Shown here: piece after piece, positions 7,358 through 18,867 of the stretch
Layout of the letters: each line of letters opens with the position of its first letter
Position numbering within the stretch: position 1 is the stretch's first letter
Notes under the pieces: generated by a model
Told to the model about the DNA's origin: nothing
Databases searched by the model: none
The model's input: only the letters and a program-made list of their open reading frames with translations
NCBI GenBank assembly: GCA_031551525.1
Contig: JAVBNN010000024.1
Location: 1-46,397, forward strand
Direction of reading: 5' to 3'
Length of the DNA stretch: 46,397 nucleotides
Origin: JAVBNN01 sp031551525
Lineage (GTDB): Bacteria > Bacillota > Negativicutes > Acidaminococcales > JAISLQ01
Made by a program: the position numbers and the translations under genes

Positions 7358-7792
7358 TCACAGTACGAGCATGTCTGTTTCGTCAAAGACAAAATCCGGG
7401 CCATAGGCAACTTCCCAGTAATAGCCGTCCGGATCGGCGAAATAGGCATGATAGCCTCCCCCAAAAACATTCTGCGGTTCTTTGATGATTGTGGCGCCTG
7501 CTTGTTTTGCTAAAGCAATTATTTGTTGCACTTCCTCTTTGCTTTTGGCGTTGTAGGCAAGCGTAATGCCGTTAAAGCCGCGGTTTATGGGCGGCGGATC
7601 GGAGCTGTTTATATCTTTTACCAATAGGTCGATCGGGTATAGTTCCAGTTTTGAGCCTCCCTCTGTGGAAAAAAATATTATCGACGGGCCATAGCCCGCC
7701 TCGTTTGTCTTAAAGCCGAGACCGTCTTTGTAAAAACGGATAGATCTGGCCATATCTTTTACGCCAAGGCAGATTATATTTATTCTGTTCAT
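7358..7792 (-). CDS. VOC (glyoxalase/bleomycin resistance) family protein
   Basis: 144 residues with the two beta-alpha-beta-beta-beta modules of the vicinal oxygen chelate fold. The first begins with INIICLGVKDMARSIRFYKDGLGF, and the second closes with AYFADPDGYYWEVAYGPDF, where the Glu of WEV is the usual metal ligand. Members of this class include glyoxalase-like and antibiotic-resistance proteins; the substrate cannot be deduced. The ATG at 7790-7792 follows GGAGG. It is transcribed towards the DUF362-S58 pair, with a 118-nt gap. Confidence 0.85.
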   Translation of the reverse strand: MNRINIICLGVKDMARSIRFYKDGLGFKTNEAGYGPSIIFFSTEGGSKLELYPIDLLVKDINSSDPPPINRGFNGITLAYNAKSKEEVQQIIALAKQAGATIIKEPQNVFGGGYHAYFADPDGYYWEVAYGPDFVFDETDMLVL

Positions 7793-7826
7793 GGAATACC
7801 TCCAATTACCAGTATGGTTTTTATTA

Positions 7827-7854
7827 CTTATATGTTATCATTGAAAAAAGACAA
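7827..7854 (-). promoter_or_regulatory. Possible promoter of the VOC gene
   Basis: On the minus strand, TTGTCT (7849-7854) and TATAAG (7827-7832) are separated by 16 nt, about 35 nt before the VOC start. Both boxes are imperfect. It would drive transcription away from rpoB. Confidence 0.4.
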
Positions 7855-7894
7855 TTTCCAGAGCGGCGGCTTGTAAGTGTTCGGGAAGCATTCC

Positions 7895-7923
7895 TTGACA
7901 AAGATCCGTCTTCATGATAAAAT
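7895..7923 (+). promoter_or_regulatory. Promoter of rpoBC
   Basis: Perfect TTGACA at 7895-7900, a 17-nt spacer, and TAAAAT at 7918-7923 preceded by an extended TGA (7915-7917). Upstream genes run the other way and rplL is terminated, so rpoBC needs its own promoter and this is the obvious one. Confidence 0.85.
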
Positions 7924-8231
7924 TCTTAATTACCATGAGAAATATATGACTTGGACAAGAGGCGCGGGGGCTCAGTGGTTGGGGCTCGCGGCTGGTCATA
8001 ATGGAGGATGAAGGGTTTATTCATCAAAATTAAAGCAGGTAACAGGGCATCTGAAGGTGCGGCCTGCTATTTTTGTTTTCCGCTACAAGTATTCTTGTTG
8101 CCGCGCGGTGTGGAACGGGAAAAAAATTCTGTTTTTGGCCGGAGGGTCAACCCGCGCTTGTCGGCGGCGCGACCCGGGAGCGGCAAAAAGTGTGGAGAAT
8201 GAAAGTAAAAAAGTAAGGGGTGAAGGACTAG
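7924..8231 (+). promoter_or_regulatory. Long rpoB leader with attenuator-like hairpin
   Basis: About 300 nt of untranslated leader. At 8034-8068, AGCAGG pairs with CCTGCT, and an inner GCATC/GGTGC stem is capped by TGAA. This is followed at once by ATTTTTGTTTT (8069-8079), so it resembles an intrinsic terminator placed before rpoB. A G/C-rich segment with CGCGACCCGGG and GGCGGCGCG follows near 8150-8180. Conditional termination of rpoBC is an inference from this layout. Short frames here (for example 8008-8202) have no coding support. Confidence 0.45.
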
Positions 8232-11200
8232 ATGTTCAAACCGGTTCCGGTTGGCAAAAGGACAAGATATAGTTATTCGCGCATCAACGAAGTCTTGGAG
8301 ATGCCTAATCTGCTGGCCATTCAAAAAAATTCCTATAAGTGGTTCTTAGAGGAAGGCTTGCAGGAAACTTTTCAGGATATTTCCCCCATTAAGGACTTCA
8401 CGGGCAATCTGGAGCTTACTTTCGAGGGTTTTACTCTGGGTGAGCACAAATACAGTGTGGAAGAGTGCAAAGAGCGTGACGCGAGCTTCTCCGTACCGCT
8501 CAACGTAAATGTGCGCCTACTTTATAAGGAAACGGGCGAGATAAAAGAGTCCAAGGTTTTTATGGGCGATTTCCCTCTTATGACTGAAACAGGTACTTTC
8601 ATCATCAACGGCGCGGAACGCGTCATCGTTAGCCAACTAGTACGTTCACCCGGCGTTTATTACAGCGAGACCATGGACGCCAGCGGTAAAACGCTTTACG
8701 GCACGACGGTCATACCTAACCGTGGAGCCTGGATAGAGTTTGAAACAGACGTCAACGACGTGATTTACGCGCGTGTAGACCGGACCAGGAAACTGCCGGC
8801 TACCGTGCTTTTGCGCGCCCTGGGACTCGGCACAAATGCCGGGATACTGGAGTTGTTTGGCGAGGATCCGCGCATTCAGGCTACTTTAGAGCGTGACAAT
8901 ACTTCGACTCGTGACGAAACCCTGATCGAACTGTATAAGCGTTTGCGCCCGGGCGAGCCGCCCACGGTCGAAAACGCCTTGCAGCTGATTGAGGCTACTT
9001 TTTTTGATGCCAAGCGCTACGATCTGGCCAAAGTAGGTCGTTATAAACTGGCGAAAAAACTGGGCTGGCGTCGCCGCATTTCCGGCTATAAACTGGCCGA
9101 GGCGATCATCGATAAAGAAACCGGTGAGATAATAGCGCCGGAAGACACTTATATGAACGCAGAATGGCTTGATAAAATAGCCAAAAGTGGTGTGTTCAAT
9201 GGTGCGGGCCTTAAAGAAATAAAAATCCATGCTGGAGAAAAAGTAGTAAAAGTGGTTGCCAACGGTGATTATCCGATAAACCACCGTACGGTGACGGTCA
9301 CGGATATTTACGCCGCGTTCAGCTATCTCTTAAATCTGATGGACGGAGTCGGCAATGCCGACGATATCGATCATCTCGGCAATCGTCGCCTCAGGAGCGT
9401 CGGTGAACTCATGCAAAACCAGTTTCGCATCGGCCTTGCACGTATGGAACGCGTGGTCAAGGAACGCATGACCATCCAGGATACCGAGGTGATAACACCG
9501 CAGGCCTTGATAAATATCCGTCCGGTAGTGGCGGCGATCAAGGAGTTTTTTGGTTCCAGCCAGCTTTCGCAGTTTATGGATCAGACCAACCCCTTGGGCG
9601 AATTGACGCACAAACGCCGTCTGTCGGCTCTCGGCCCCGGTGGGCTCAGCCGCGAGCGTGCGGGCTTTGAAGTGCGAGACGTTCACCATTCCCACTATGG
9701 CCGCATGTGCCCGATAGAAACACCGGAAGGGCCGAACATCGGCCTGATCGGTTCACTTTCGACTTTTGCCATAGTAAACGAATTTGGCTTTATGGAAACT
9801 CCTTACCGCAAAGTCGATAAGATAAAGAAAAAAGTCAGCAGTGAAGTAGTTTACCTGACAGCCGACGAAGAAGACGAATATATTTGCGCCCAGGCCAACG
9901 AACGCCTGAGCGATGACGGCTGGTTTGAAGAAGAACAGGTAACTGTGCGTTACCGTCATGAAATACTGGTTGTGCCGCCCGAGCAGGTCGACTATATGGA
10001 CGTTTCGCCGAAACAGGTAGTCTCTATAGCCACCGCGCTCATTCCTTTTCTTGAAAATGACGACGCCAACCGCGCTCTGATGGGCGCCAACATGCAGCGT
10101 CAGGCGGTACCTCTTTTGAGGACACAGGCGCCGCTCGTTGGTACGGGTATTGAGTACAAGGCGGCGGTGGATTCCGGCGTGTGCGTTTTGGCGAAAAATG
10201 CCGGAACGGTGGAAAAAGTTACCGGCGACGAGATAAAAGTGCGTACAGATAAAGGCGCGGTAGAGAGTTACAAACTTTTGAAATTCAAGCGTTCCAACCA
10301 GGGAACCTGTATAAACCAGCGCCCGATAGTAAGCATGGGCGACCGGGTGGAGCAACGCGAGGTTCTGGCCGACGGCCCGTCTACCAGCGGCGGAGAACTG
10401 TCGCTCGGTTACAACGTCATAGTCGCCTATATGCCTTGGGAAGGCTACAACTATGAAGACGCCATCCTCTTGAATGAAGACCTGGTGAAAGAAGACATAT
10501 TCACCTCCATACATATAGAAGAATACGAGTGCGATGCCCGTGATACAAAGTTGGGCGCGGAAGAGATCACTTGCGACATTCCGAACGTATCGGAAGAAGC
10601 GTTGAAAGACCTTGATGATCGCGGTATTATTCGCATTGGCGCGGAAGTGCGCCCTGGTGATATCCTGGTCGGTAAGGTCACCCCGAAAGGCGAGACCGAG
10701 CTTACTGCCGAGGAACGCCTGCTCCGGGCGATCTTTGGCGAGAAGGCGCGCGAAGTGCGCGATACTTCACTGCGCGTGCCGCACGGGGAAGCAGGCAAGA
10801 TCGTCAACGTAAAAGTGTTCAGCCGTTCGAACGGCGACGAGCTATCGCCTGGTGTCAACGAACAGGTGCGTGTCTATATAGCGCAAAAAAGAAAAATATC
10901 AGAAGGTGACAAAATGGCTGGCCGCCATGGCAACAAGGGCGTCGTGTCTCGCATCATGCCGTGTGAAGACATGCCGTTCCTGCCGGACGGGCGTCCCGTG
11001 CAGATAGTTCTCAATCCCCTCGGCGTACCAAGCCGCATGAATATCGGACAGATCCTCGAGGCCCACTTGGGATGGGCGGCGGCCGCCATCGGCATGAAGA
11101 TAAATGCCGGCGAGCCGGGTGATCTGGCCAAACGGCTGAACGCCATGGACTACAATTCCAAAAAATACGGTCTGCCCAAACCTGGTAAAGCCGGCCTTCA

Positions 11201-11945
11201 AATGGCAACGCCAGTTTTTGACGGGGCGAGCGAGGATGATATATTCAGGACACTTGACCTGGCCGGCCTTGATGACGATGGCAAGACCGTTCTCTATGAC
11301 GGACGCACGGGCGAGCCTTTTGACAATAAGGTTACCGTCGGCTACGTGTATATGCTCAAACTGCACCATTTGGTCGACGACAAGATACACGCCCGTTCTA
11401 CTGGACCATACTCCCTAGTCACCCAGCAACCGCTTGGTGGTAAGGCGCAGTTCGGCGGACAGCGGTTTGGTGAGATGGAAGTGTGGGCACTCGAGGCTTA
11501 CGGCGCCGCTTATACTCTGCAAGAGCTCCTTACTGTCAAATCTGACGACGTGGTGGGCAGGGTGAAGACCTATGAATCTATCGTCAAGGGTGAAAATATA
11601 CCAGAACCAGGCGTTCCGGAATCCTTCAAGGTTTTGATAAAGGAACTTCAGAGCATAGGCCTCGATATAAAGGTGCTTAACGAAGACGCGGAGGAGATAC
11701 CTATCCGCGACTCGGATGACGATATAGCCGACGCAGCGAGAGAACTTGGCATCTCGGCCGACGGCGGCGTGCCTGCCGCAGGCACAAAGCCTGATGCTAT
11801 GCATGTCGAAGACGCCGACGGGGAATTTGTGGATGAAGAAGTTGCTTTTGACGATGGAGAAATGAGCGCTGGAAAGCGCGGTTCACGCCGCGGCAAAACC
11901 GAACAGGATTTTGACAGCGTCGATGATGAAGGACTGGACGAATAG
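8232..11945 (+). CDS. rpoB: DNA-directed RNA polymerase subunit beta
   Basis: 1237 residues. The rifampicin pocket starts at S442 (SSQLSQFMDQTNPLGEL, then THKRRLSALGPGG) and has the wild-type residues at the usual resistance positions. The active-site region with GRHGNKGVVSRI is near residue 897. The C-terminal part carries GGKAQFGGQRFGEMEVWALEAYGAA, followed by a long acidic tail of about 110 residues rich in Asp, Glu and Gly, ending after a basic patch (GKRGSRRGK). ATG at 8232 follows AAGGGGTGAAGG. It pairs with rpoC 16 nt downstream to form the polymerase core. Confidence 0.98.
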   Translation: MFKPVPVGKRTRYSYSRINEVLEMPNLLAIQKNSYKWFLEEGLQETFQDISPIKDFTGNLELTFEGFTLGEHKYSVEECKERDASFSVPLNVNVRLLYKETGEIKESKVFMGDFPLMTETGTFIINGAERVIVSQLVRSPGVYYSETMDASGKTLYGTTVIPNRGAWIEFETDVNDVIYARVDRTRKLPATVLLRALGLGTNAGILELFGEDPRIQATLERDNTSTRDETLIELYKRLRPGEPPTVENALQLIEATFFDAKRYDLAKVGRYKLAKKLGWRRRISGYKLAEAIIDKETGEIIAPEDTYMNAEWLDKIAKSGVFNGAGLKEIKIHAGEKVVKVVANGDYPINHRTVTVTDIYAAFSYLLNLMDGVGNADDIDHLGNRRLRSVGELMQNQFRIGLARMERVVKERMTIQDTEVITPQALINIRPVVAAIKEFFGSSQLSQFMDQTNPLGELTHKRRLSALGPGGLSRERAGFEVRDVHHSHYGRMCPIETPEGPNIGLIGSLSTFAIVNEFGFMETPYRKVDKIKKKVSSEVVYLTADEEDEYICAQANERLSDDGWFEEEQVTVRYRHEILVVPPEQVDYMDVSPKQVVSIATALIPFLENDDANRALMGANMQRQAVPLLRTQAPLVGTGIEYKAAVDSGVCVLAKNAGTVEKVTGDEIKVRTDKGAVESYKLLKFKRSNQGTCINQRPIVSMGDRVEQREVLADGPSTSGGELSLGYNVIVAYMPWEGYNYEDAILLNEDLVKEDIFTSIHIEEYECDARDTKLGAEEITCDIPNVSEEALKDLDDRGIIRIGAEVRPGDILVGKVTPKGETELTAEERLLRAIFGEKAREVRDTSLRVPHGEAGKIVNVKVFSRSNGDELSPGVNEQVRVYIAQKRKISEGDKMAGRHGNKGVVSRIMPCEDMPFLPDGRPVQIVLNPLGVPSRMNIGQILEAHLGWAAAAIGMKINAGEPGDLAKRLNAMDYNSKKYGLPKPGKAGLQMATPVFDGASEDDIFRTLDLAGLDDDGKTVLYDGRTGEPFDNKVTVGYVYMLKLHHLVDDKIHARSTGPYSLVTQQPLGGKAQFGGQRFGEMEVWALEAYGAAYTLQELLTVKSDDVVGRVKTYESIVKGENIPEPGVPESFKVLIKELQSIGLDIKVLNEDAEEIPIRDSDDDIADAARELGISADGGVPAAGTKPDAMHVEDADGEFVDEEVAFDDGEMSAGKRGSRRGKTEQDFDSVDDEGLDE

Positions 11946-11961
11946 AAGGGGGCGATGATTC

Positions 11962-15912
<3,951 letters not shown>

Positions 15913-15947
15913 GTTTATAAGTGCCTTTGTGCTAATGAATTAAAACA

Positions 15948-15976
15948 GCCCTGGCGGAGCTATGCTCCGCCAGGGC
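15948..15976. terminator. GC-rich hairpin after rpoC
   Basis: A perfect 13-bp stem (15948-15960 with 15964-15976) with loop TAT. On the plus strand it is followed by CTTGCAG rather than a T run. On the minus strand it is followed by TGTTTTAATT. It can serve as a terminator for rpoC by strength of the stem, or as a better intrinsic terminator against minus-strand read-through. Confidence 0.6.
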
Positions 15977-16221
15977 CTTGCAGACTGTAGACATAAGTAT
16001 CTCTTCTAAGTTGTTTCTGCATGTTTTTTGTATTCCTCGCCTCTCCTGCTTTTCTGTAAGTCCAACTGCGCTGTTTTATTATACTACCGGCTGTTTTTTC
16101 TTTGTATAGTACCCCCGCGCTTTGGGGAAACGACGAGGTGTAATGAAGCCCGGGCAAAAAGCTATTGCTGAATGGACATAACTGGAAGAAGCTAGCATTT
16201 ATATAAATAAAGATAAAATTT
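15977..16221. other. Intergenic region between rpoC and the GNAT gene
   Basis: No SD-preceded gene or RNA fold was recognised here. A minus-strand frame at 15960-16157 crosses the rpoC hairpin and has no coding character. The stretch lies between the two hairpins that close the convergent units. Confidence 0.5.
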
Positions 16222-16248
16222 AGCGGCAGGGAGGAGTCCTCTGCCGCT
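16222..16248 (-). terminator. Terminator of the arsR-GNAT unit
   Basis: A 10-bp stem (16222-16231 with 16239-16248, one G-U pair) and a 7-nt loop. On the minus strand it is followed by AAATTTTATCTTT, and it lies 41 nt after the GNAT stop, so it most likely ends the minus-strand transcript. Confidence 0.6.
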
Positions 16249-16289
16249 TGTAAATTTTGCCCATGGACCTAAATGCAATAGAGGATACG

Positions 16290-16850
16290 TCAACAGCACC
16301 CTTTGTTTGTAGAGCAACAGCTTGACTGAGTTTCCCGGCAGCAGATTTGCTGGTCAAAGGCCAAAATTTTGCTTCTTTTTTCCATCAGCACAGTATCCTG
16401 CCAGTTGCCGGAGCGGTCGCGGGCGATCTGTTCTCGCCAGCCGACCAGCCGGAAACCGCATTTTTCATGTAGGTGGATACTGGCGGGGTTCTTGTTCATA
16501 ATGTTAGACTGCAAAGTCCAAAAGCCGTGTTTTTCGGATTCCTCGGTAAGCCTGGCGAGCAGTAGCGTCCCCAGGCCTTTTCCGTGATACTTTTGTTCTA
16601 TGTAAACGCTCACCTCAGCTACCGCGCCTGATATACAGCAGGTGAAGACCGAGGCGAGAGTACACCAGCCAGTGACTGTACCGCCGTCGAGTATGACCAG
16701 CCGACAGACGGCGGCGCGGGAAGCGTCAAATTCCGGGTAAGAAGGACAGTGTCGCTCAAAGGTGGCAATGCCGCTATTGATTCCCTGTCGGTAGATATCA
16801 CTTACTTTTGACCAGTCGCTCTCTCGCATCTTTTGGATTGTAAGGTTCAT
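16290..16850 (-). CDS. GNAT acetyltransferase, ArsN1/phosphinothricin type, with Cys-rich tail
   Basis: 186 residues from ATG 16848-16850, 8 nt after AAGGAG; an upstream GTG would overlap the SD. The body matches the phosphinothricin/arsinothricin N-acetyltransferase branch: IYRQGINSGIATFE (19-32), AEVSVYIEQKYHGKGLG (79-95, acetyl-CoA loop) and LHEKCGFRLVGWRE. Unusually, the C-terminus adds about 20 residues with three CC pairs (C170/171, C178/179, C185/186), suggestive of thiophilic metal or arsenic binding. It lies 33 nt downstream of an arsR-type regulator. I infer N-acetylation of an arsenical or phosphinothricin-like amino acid; activity is not shown by sequence. Confidence 0.75.
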   Translation of the reverse strand: MNLTIQKMRESDWSKVSDIYRQGINSGIATFERHCPSYPEFDASRAAVCRLVILDGGTVTGWCTLASVFTCCISGAVAEVSVYIEQKYHGKGLGTLLLARLTEESEKHGFWTLQSNIMNKNPASIHLHEKCGFRLVGWREQIARDRSGNWQDTVLMEKRSKILAFDQQICCRETQSSCCSTNKGCC

Positions 16851-16883
16851 AACAAGCACTCCTTATATTTTATTGCCGTTTTG

Positions 16884-17153
16884 CTAGAGGTCGTTAATAA
16901 AGAGCGATAACTTTTGTAATGTTTGACGGTCGAGACAATAATAAGTCCATTTTCCGCTCTTGCGCGCTTTTACTAACCCCAAAGAGCAAAGGGTGCGCAT
17001 GTGGTGCGAAAGAGTGGGCTGGGTTATGGAGAATTTTTCTAAGATGACACAGGCGCACAATTCAGTGCCGGACAGTAGCTGTACTATTTTTAGGCGTATC
17101 GGATCGGACAGTGCTTTGCAGATTGCGCAGCAATCTTCACTATTGTTTTCCAT
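16884..17153 (-). CDS. arsR: ArsR/SmtB family repressor
   Basis: 89 residues from ATG 17151-17153 after GAGG; an upstream GTG start is less likely. The winged helix carries the recognition helix SITQPTLSHHM (42-52) and wing KSGKWTYYCLD (65-75). ELCAC at 31-35 (C33, C35) in the helix before it corresponds to the As(III)/Sb(III) site of classical ArsR (ELCVC type); N-terminal C8, C9 and C12 may add ligands. It probably represses its own gene and the GNAT gene until arsenite is bound. A near-perfect operator-promoter lies directly upstream. Confidence 0.88.
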   Translation of the reverse strand: MENNSEDCCAICKALSDPIRLKIVQLLSGTELCACVILEKFSITQPTLSHHMRTLCSLGLVKARKSGKWTYYCLDRQTLQKLSLFINDL

Positions 17154-17162
17154 AAAAGACCT

Positions 17163-17219
17163 CACATAGATAATTATCTATGTGAAATTATAATTCAATG
17201 CATAGATAATTGTCAATGC
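17163..17219 (-). promoter_or_regulatory. arsR promoter with palindromic operators
   Basis: A perfect 22-bp palindrome (17163-17184; half-site CACATAGATAA) lies between the promoter and the arsR start. A second imperfect copy (GCATAGATAAT..., 17200-17219) overlaps the -35. The promoter itself, read on the minus strand, is consensus: TTGACA (17211-17216), 18-nt spacer, TATAAT (17187-17192). This is a classical autorepressor layout: strong promoter, operators across it. Confidence 0.85.
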
Positions 17220-17401
17220 GTTATCGAATAATAATATTGTAAGTAAAAAAAGTGCAATTTAAAGTGTGAAAAGTTTACAAAATATTAAGCGTTAAAAGTG
17301 TAAACAATATTATTTTTTACATAAATGCAACGCGTGGCAGCGTGTAAATAAAGAGCGCAGTAAAATCATGCTGAAATGCGGTTATTTTCTAGCAAAAATT
17401 A
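17220..17401. other. AT-rich divergent intergenic region
   Basis: Lies between the divergent arsR and L7Ae-rpsL promoters. It includes an inverted GTTTAC (17273-17278) and GTAAAC (about 17300-17305) around 20 nt of AT-rich DNA, which could be a regulator site or UP-element-like DNA. No gene was seen. Confidence 0.4.
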
Positions 17402-17430
17402 TTGACATGAAATGTGATGAGTGATACAAT
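17402..17430 (+). promoter_or_regulatory. Promoter of the L7Ae-rpsL-rpsG-fusA-tuf operon
   Basis: TTGACA at 17402-17407, 17-nt spacer, TACAAT at 17425-17430 with extended TGA (17422-17424). GAAATGTGA at 17409-17417 matches the same spacer position in the rpmG-secE-nusG promoter. Confidence 0.8.
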
Positions 17431-17478
17431 ACAAGAGCGTCGCATTTCAGAATGGGACGAAAAGGGGGAATGGTAGCG

Positions 17479-17727
17479 ATGAATACTGAGTATTTTAAAA
17501 CTGCCAAAAAAGTTGTCGGTGTAAAACAGGCAGCTCGTGCCCTGGAAAAAAGTATTGTAAAAACGCTCGTTGTCGCCGATGATGCAGATGGGCGTTTAGT
17601 GCAGCCGCTGGTTGATGTTTGCATCAATGCATCCATACCTGTTGAACATGTGGAAAGTATGCAGGAGTTGGGCAGGCTGTGCGGGATACAGGTGGGGGCA
17701 TCCGCAGTGGCTATTTTAGCTGAATAA
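17479..17727 (+). CDS. Ribosomal L7Ae-like K-turn protein (YbxF family)
   Basis: 82 residues. I choose ATG 17479 because GGGGG lies 10 nt upstream; ATG 17470 would be too close to it. The sequence KVVGVKQAARALEKSIVKTLVVADDADGRLVQPLVDVC is the L7Ae/L30e fold found in Bacillota just before rpsL. Family members bind kink-turn RNAs; the exact target here is unknown. First gene of the str operon, followed by a 213-nt gap. Confidence 0.88.
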   Translation: MNTEYFKTAKKVVGVKQAARALEKSIVKTLVVADDADGRLVQPLVDVCINASIPVEHVESMQELGRLCGIQVGASAVAILAE

Positions 17728-17735
17728 TCTGCTAA

Positions 17736-17850
17736 CTGGCGACACCCGCAAGGGGCGCGCCGCATCTCTAGACGCTAAAGCGCAAGAACTGCGCTGCACC
17801 CCGCCATCTGTGTTGCTGACACTTTACTTAGCATCTGGCGCCTTTTGTTA
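17736..17850 (+). repeat. Structured intergenic element before rpsL
   Basis: The gap holds nested inverted arms: GCGACAC near 17739 against GTGTTGC near 17810, and an inner AGCGCA/TGCGCT hairpin (17779-17795). It ends in GGCGCC followed by TTTTG. Its general plan (nested short arms around a central 6-bp hairpin, with TTAGCATC in the right half) resembles the element at 22229-22332. It may be a leader structure or an old palindromic repeat. Confidence 0.35.
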
Positions 17851-17940
17851 ATTTGCGTGGTCGTTTTATTCTGGTAGGGATCCTGGTTTCAGGGTTTTTA
17901 TAATTTATCAATTCAAATTTATGGGAAGGAGGTGCCAAAT

Positions 17941-18321
17941 ATGCCTACTATAAACCAACTGGTGAGAAAAGGCAGAGAGGCTGTCGAGAAAAAATCGACC
18001 GCGCCGGCACTGAAAAATTGTCCGCAAAAACGTGGTGTTTGCACGAGAGTGTACACTACTACGCCGAAAAAACCAAACTCTGCTTTGAGAAAAGTAGCTC
18101 GCGTGCGTTTGACCAACGGCGTTGAAGTGACTGCTTATATCCCCGGTATCGGACACAACCTCCAGGAGCACAGTGTGGTTCTGATCAGAGGCGGCAGAGT
18201 TAAAGACTTGCCGGGCGTACGTTACCACATCATTCGCGGCGCTCTTGATACGGCTGGTGTTTCCGGTCGCAACCAGAGCCGCTCCAAGTACGGGGCAAAA
18301 CGCGCTGCCGCCAAGAAATAA
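17941..18321 (+). CDS. rpsL: 30S ribosomal protein S12
   Basis: 126 residues. The start is ATG 17941 (MPTINQLVRKG), preceded by GGAAGGAGGTG; a GTG nine nt earlier is inside the SD. TTPKKPNSALRK (40-51) includes the Lys at 43 whose change gives streptomycin resistance, and GRVKDLPGVRYH covers the second such site; both look wild type. S12 lines the decoding centre. Confidence 0.97.
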   Translation: MPTINQLVRKGREAVEKKSTAPALKNCPQKRGVCTRVYTTTPKKPNSALRKVARVRLTNGVEVTAYIPGIGHNLQEHSVVLIRGGRVKDLPGVRYHIIRGALDTAGVSGRNQSRSKYGAKRAAAKK

Positions 18322-18364
18322 CTCTGGCGAAATGATGTCCAAAAAATAGGAGGAGGGATAGGCT

Positions 18365-18835
18365 ATGCCAAGAAAAGGCCCTGTGACTAAACGGGACGTA
18401 CTGCCGGATCCGGTGTACAACTCAAAGCTGGTCACAAGATTTATAAACAAGATCATGCTGGATGGCAAAAAAGGCGTTGCCGAGAGCATAGTATATGATG
18501 CATTTGATTTGATGCGTTCCAAGACGGGTAAAGATCCGTTGGAACTTTTTGATACGGCGCTGAAAAACACTATGCCGGTGCTGGAAGTAAAGGCTCGCCG
18601 CGTTGGTGGCGCCAACTACCAGGTGCCGATCGAGGTGCGCGCTGACCGGAGACTGACTCTCGGGATACGCTGGCTGGTGAATTATTCCCGGCTGCGCGGC
18701 GAACGCACCATGTATGAACGGATTGCCGGCGAACTGCTGGATGCCGCCAATTCTACAGGAGCTTCGGTGAAGAAACGCGAAGACACCCACAAGATGGCGG
18801 AAGCGAATAAGGCATTCGCGCATTACCGCTGGTAA
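18365..18835 (+). CDS. rpsG: 30S ribosomal protein S7
   Basis: 156 residues, normal length. PRKGPVTKRDVLPDP at the start and RRVGGANYQVPIEV (about 79-92) are S7 signatures; it ends HKMAEANKAFAHYRW. S7 starts assembly of the 30S head and lies at the E-site exit. It follows rpsL by 43 nt with an AGGAGG SD. Confidence 0.97.
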   Translation: MPRKGPVTKRDVLPDPVYNSKLVTRFINKIMLDGKKGVAESIVYDAFDLMRSKTGKDPLELFDTALKNTMPVLEVKARRVGGANYQVPIEVRADRRLTLGIRWLVNYSRLRGERTMYERIAGELLDAANSTGASVKKREDTHKMAEANKAFAHYRW

Positions 18836-18867
18836 AATACGGTTTGGCCAAGTAAGGGGTGAGAAAA

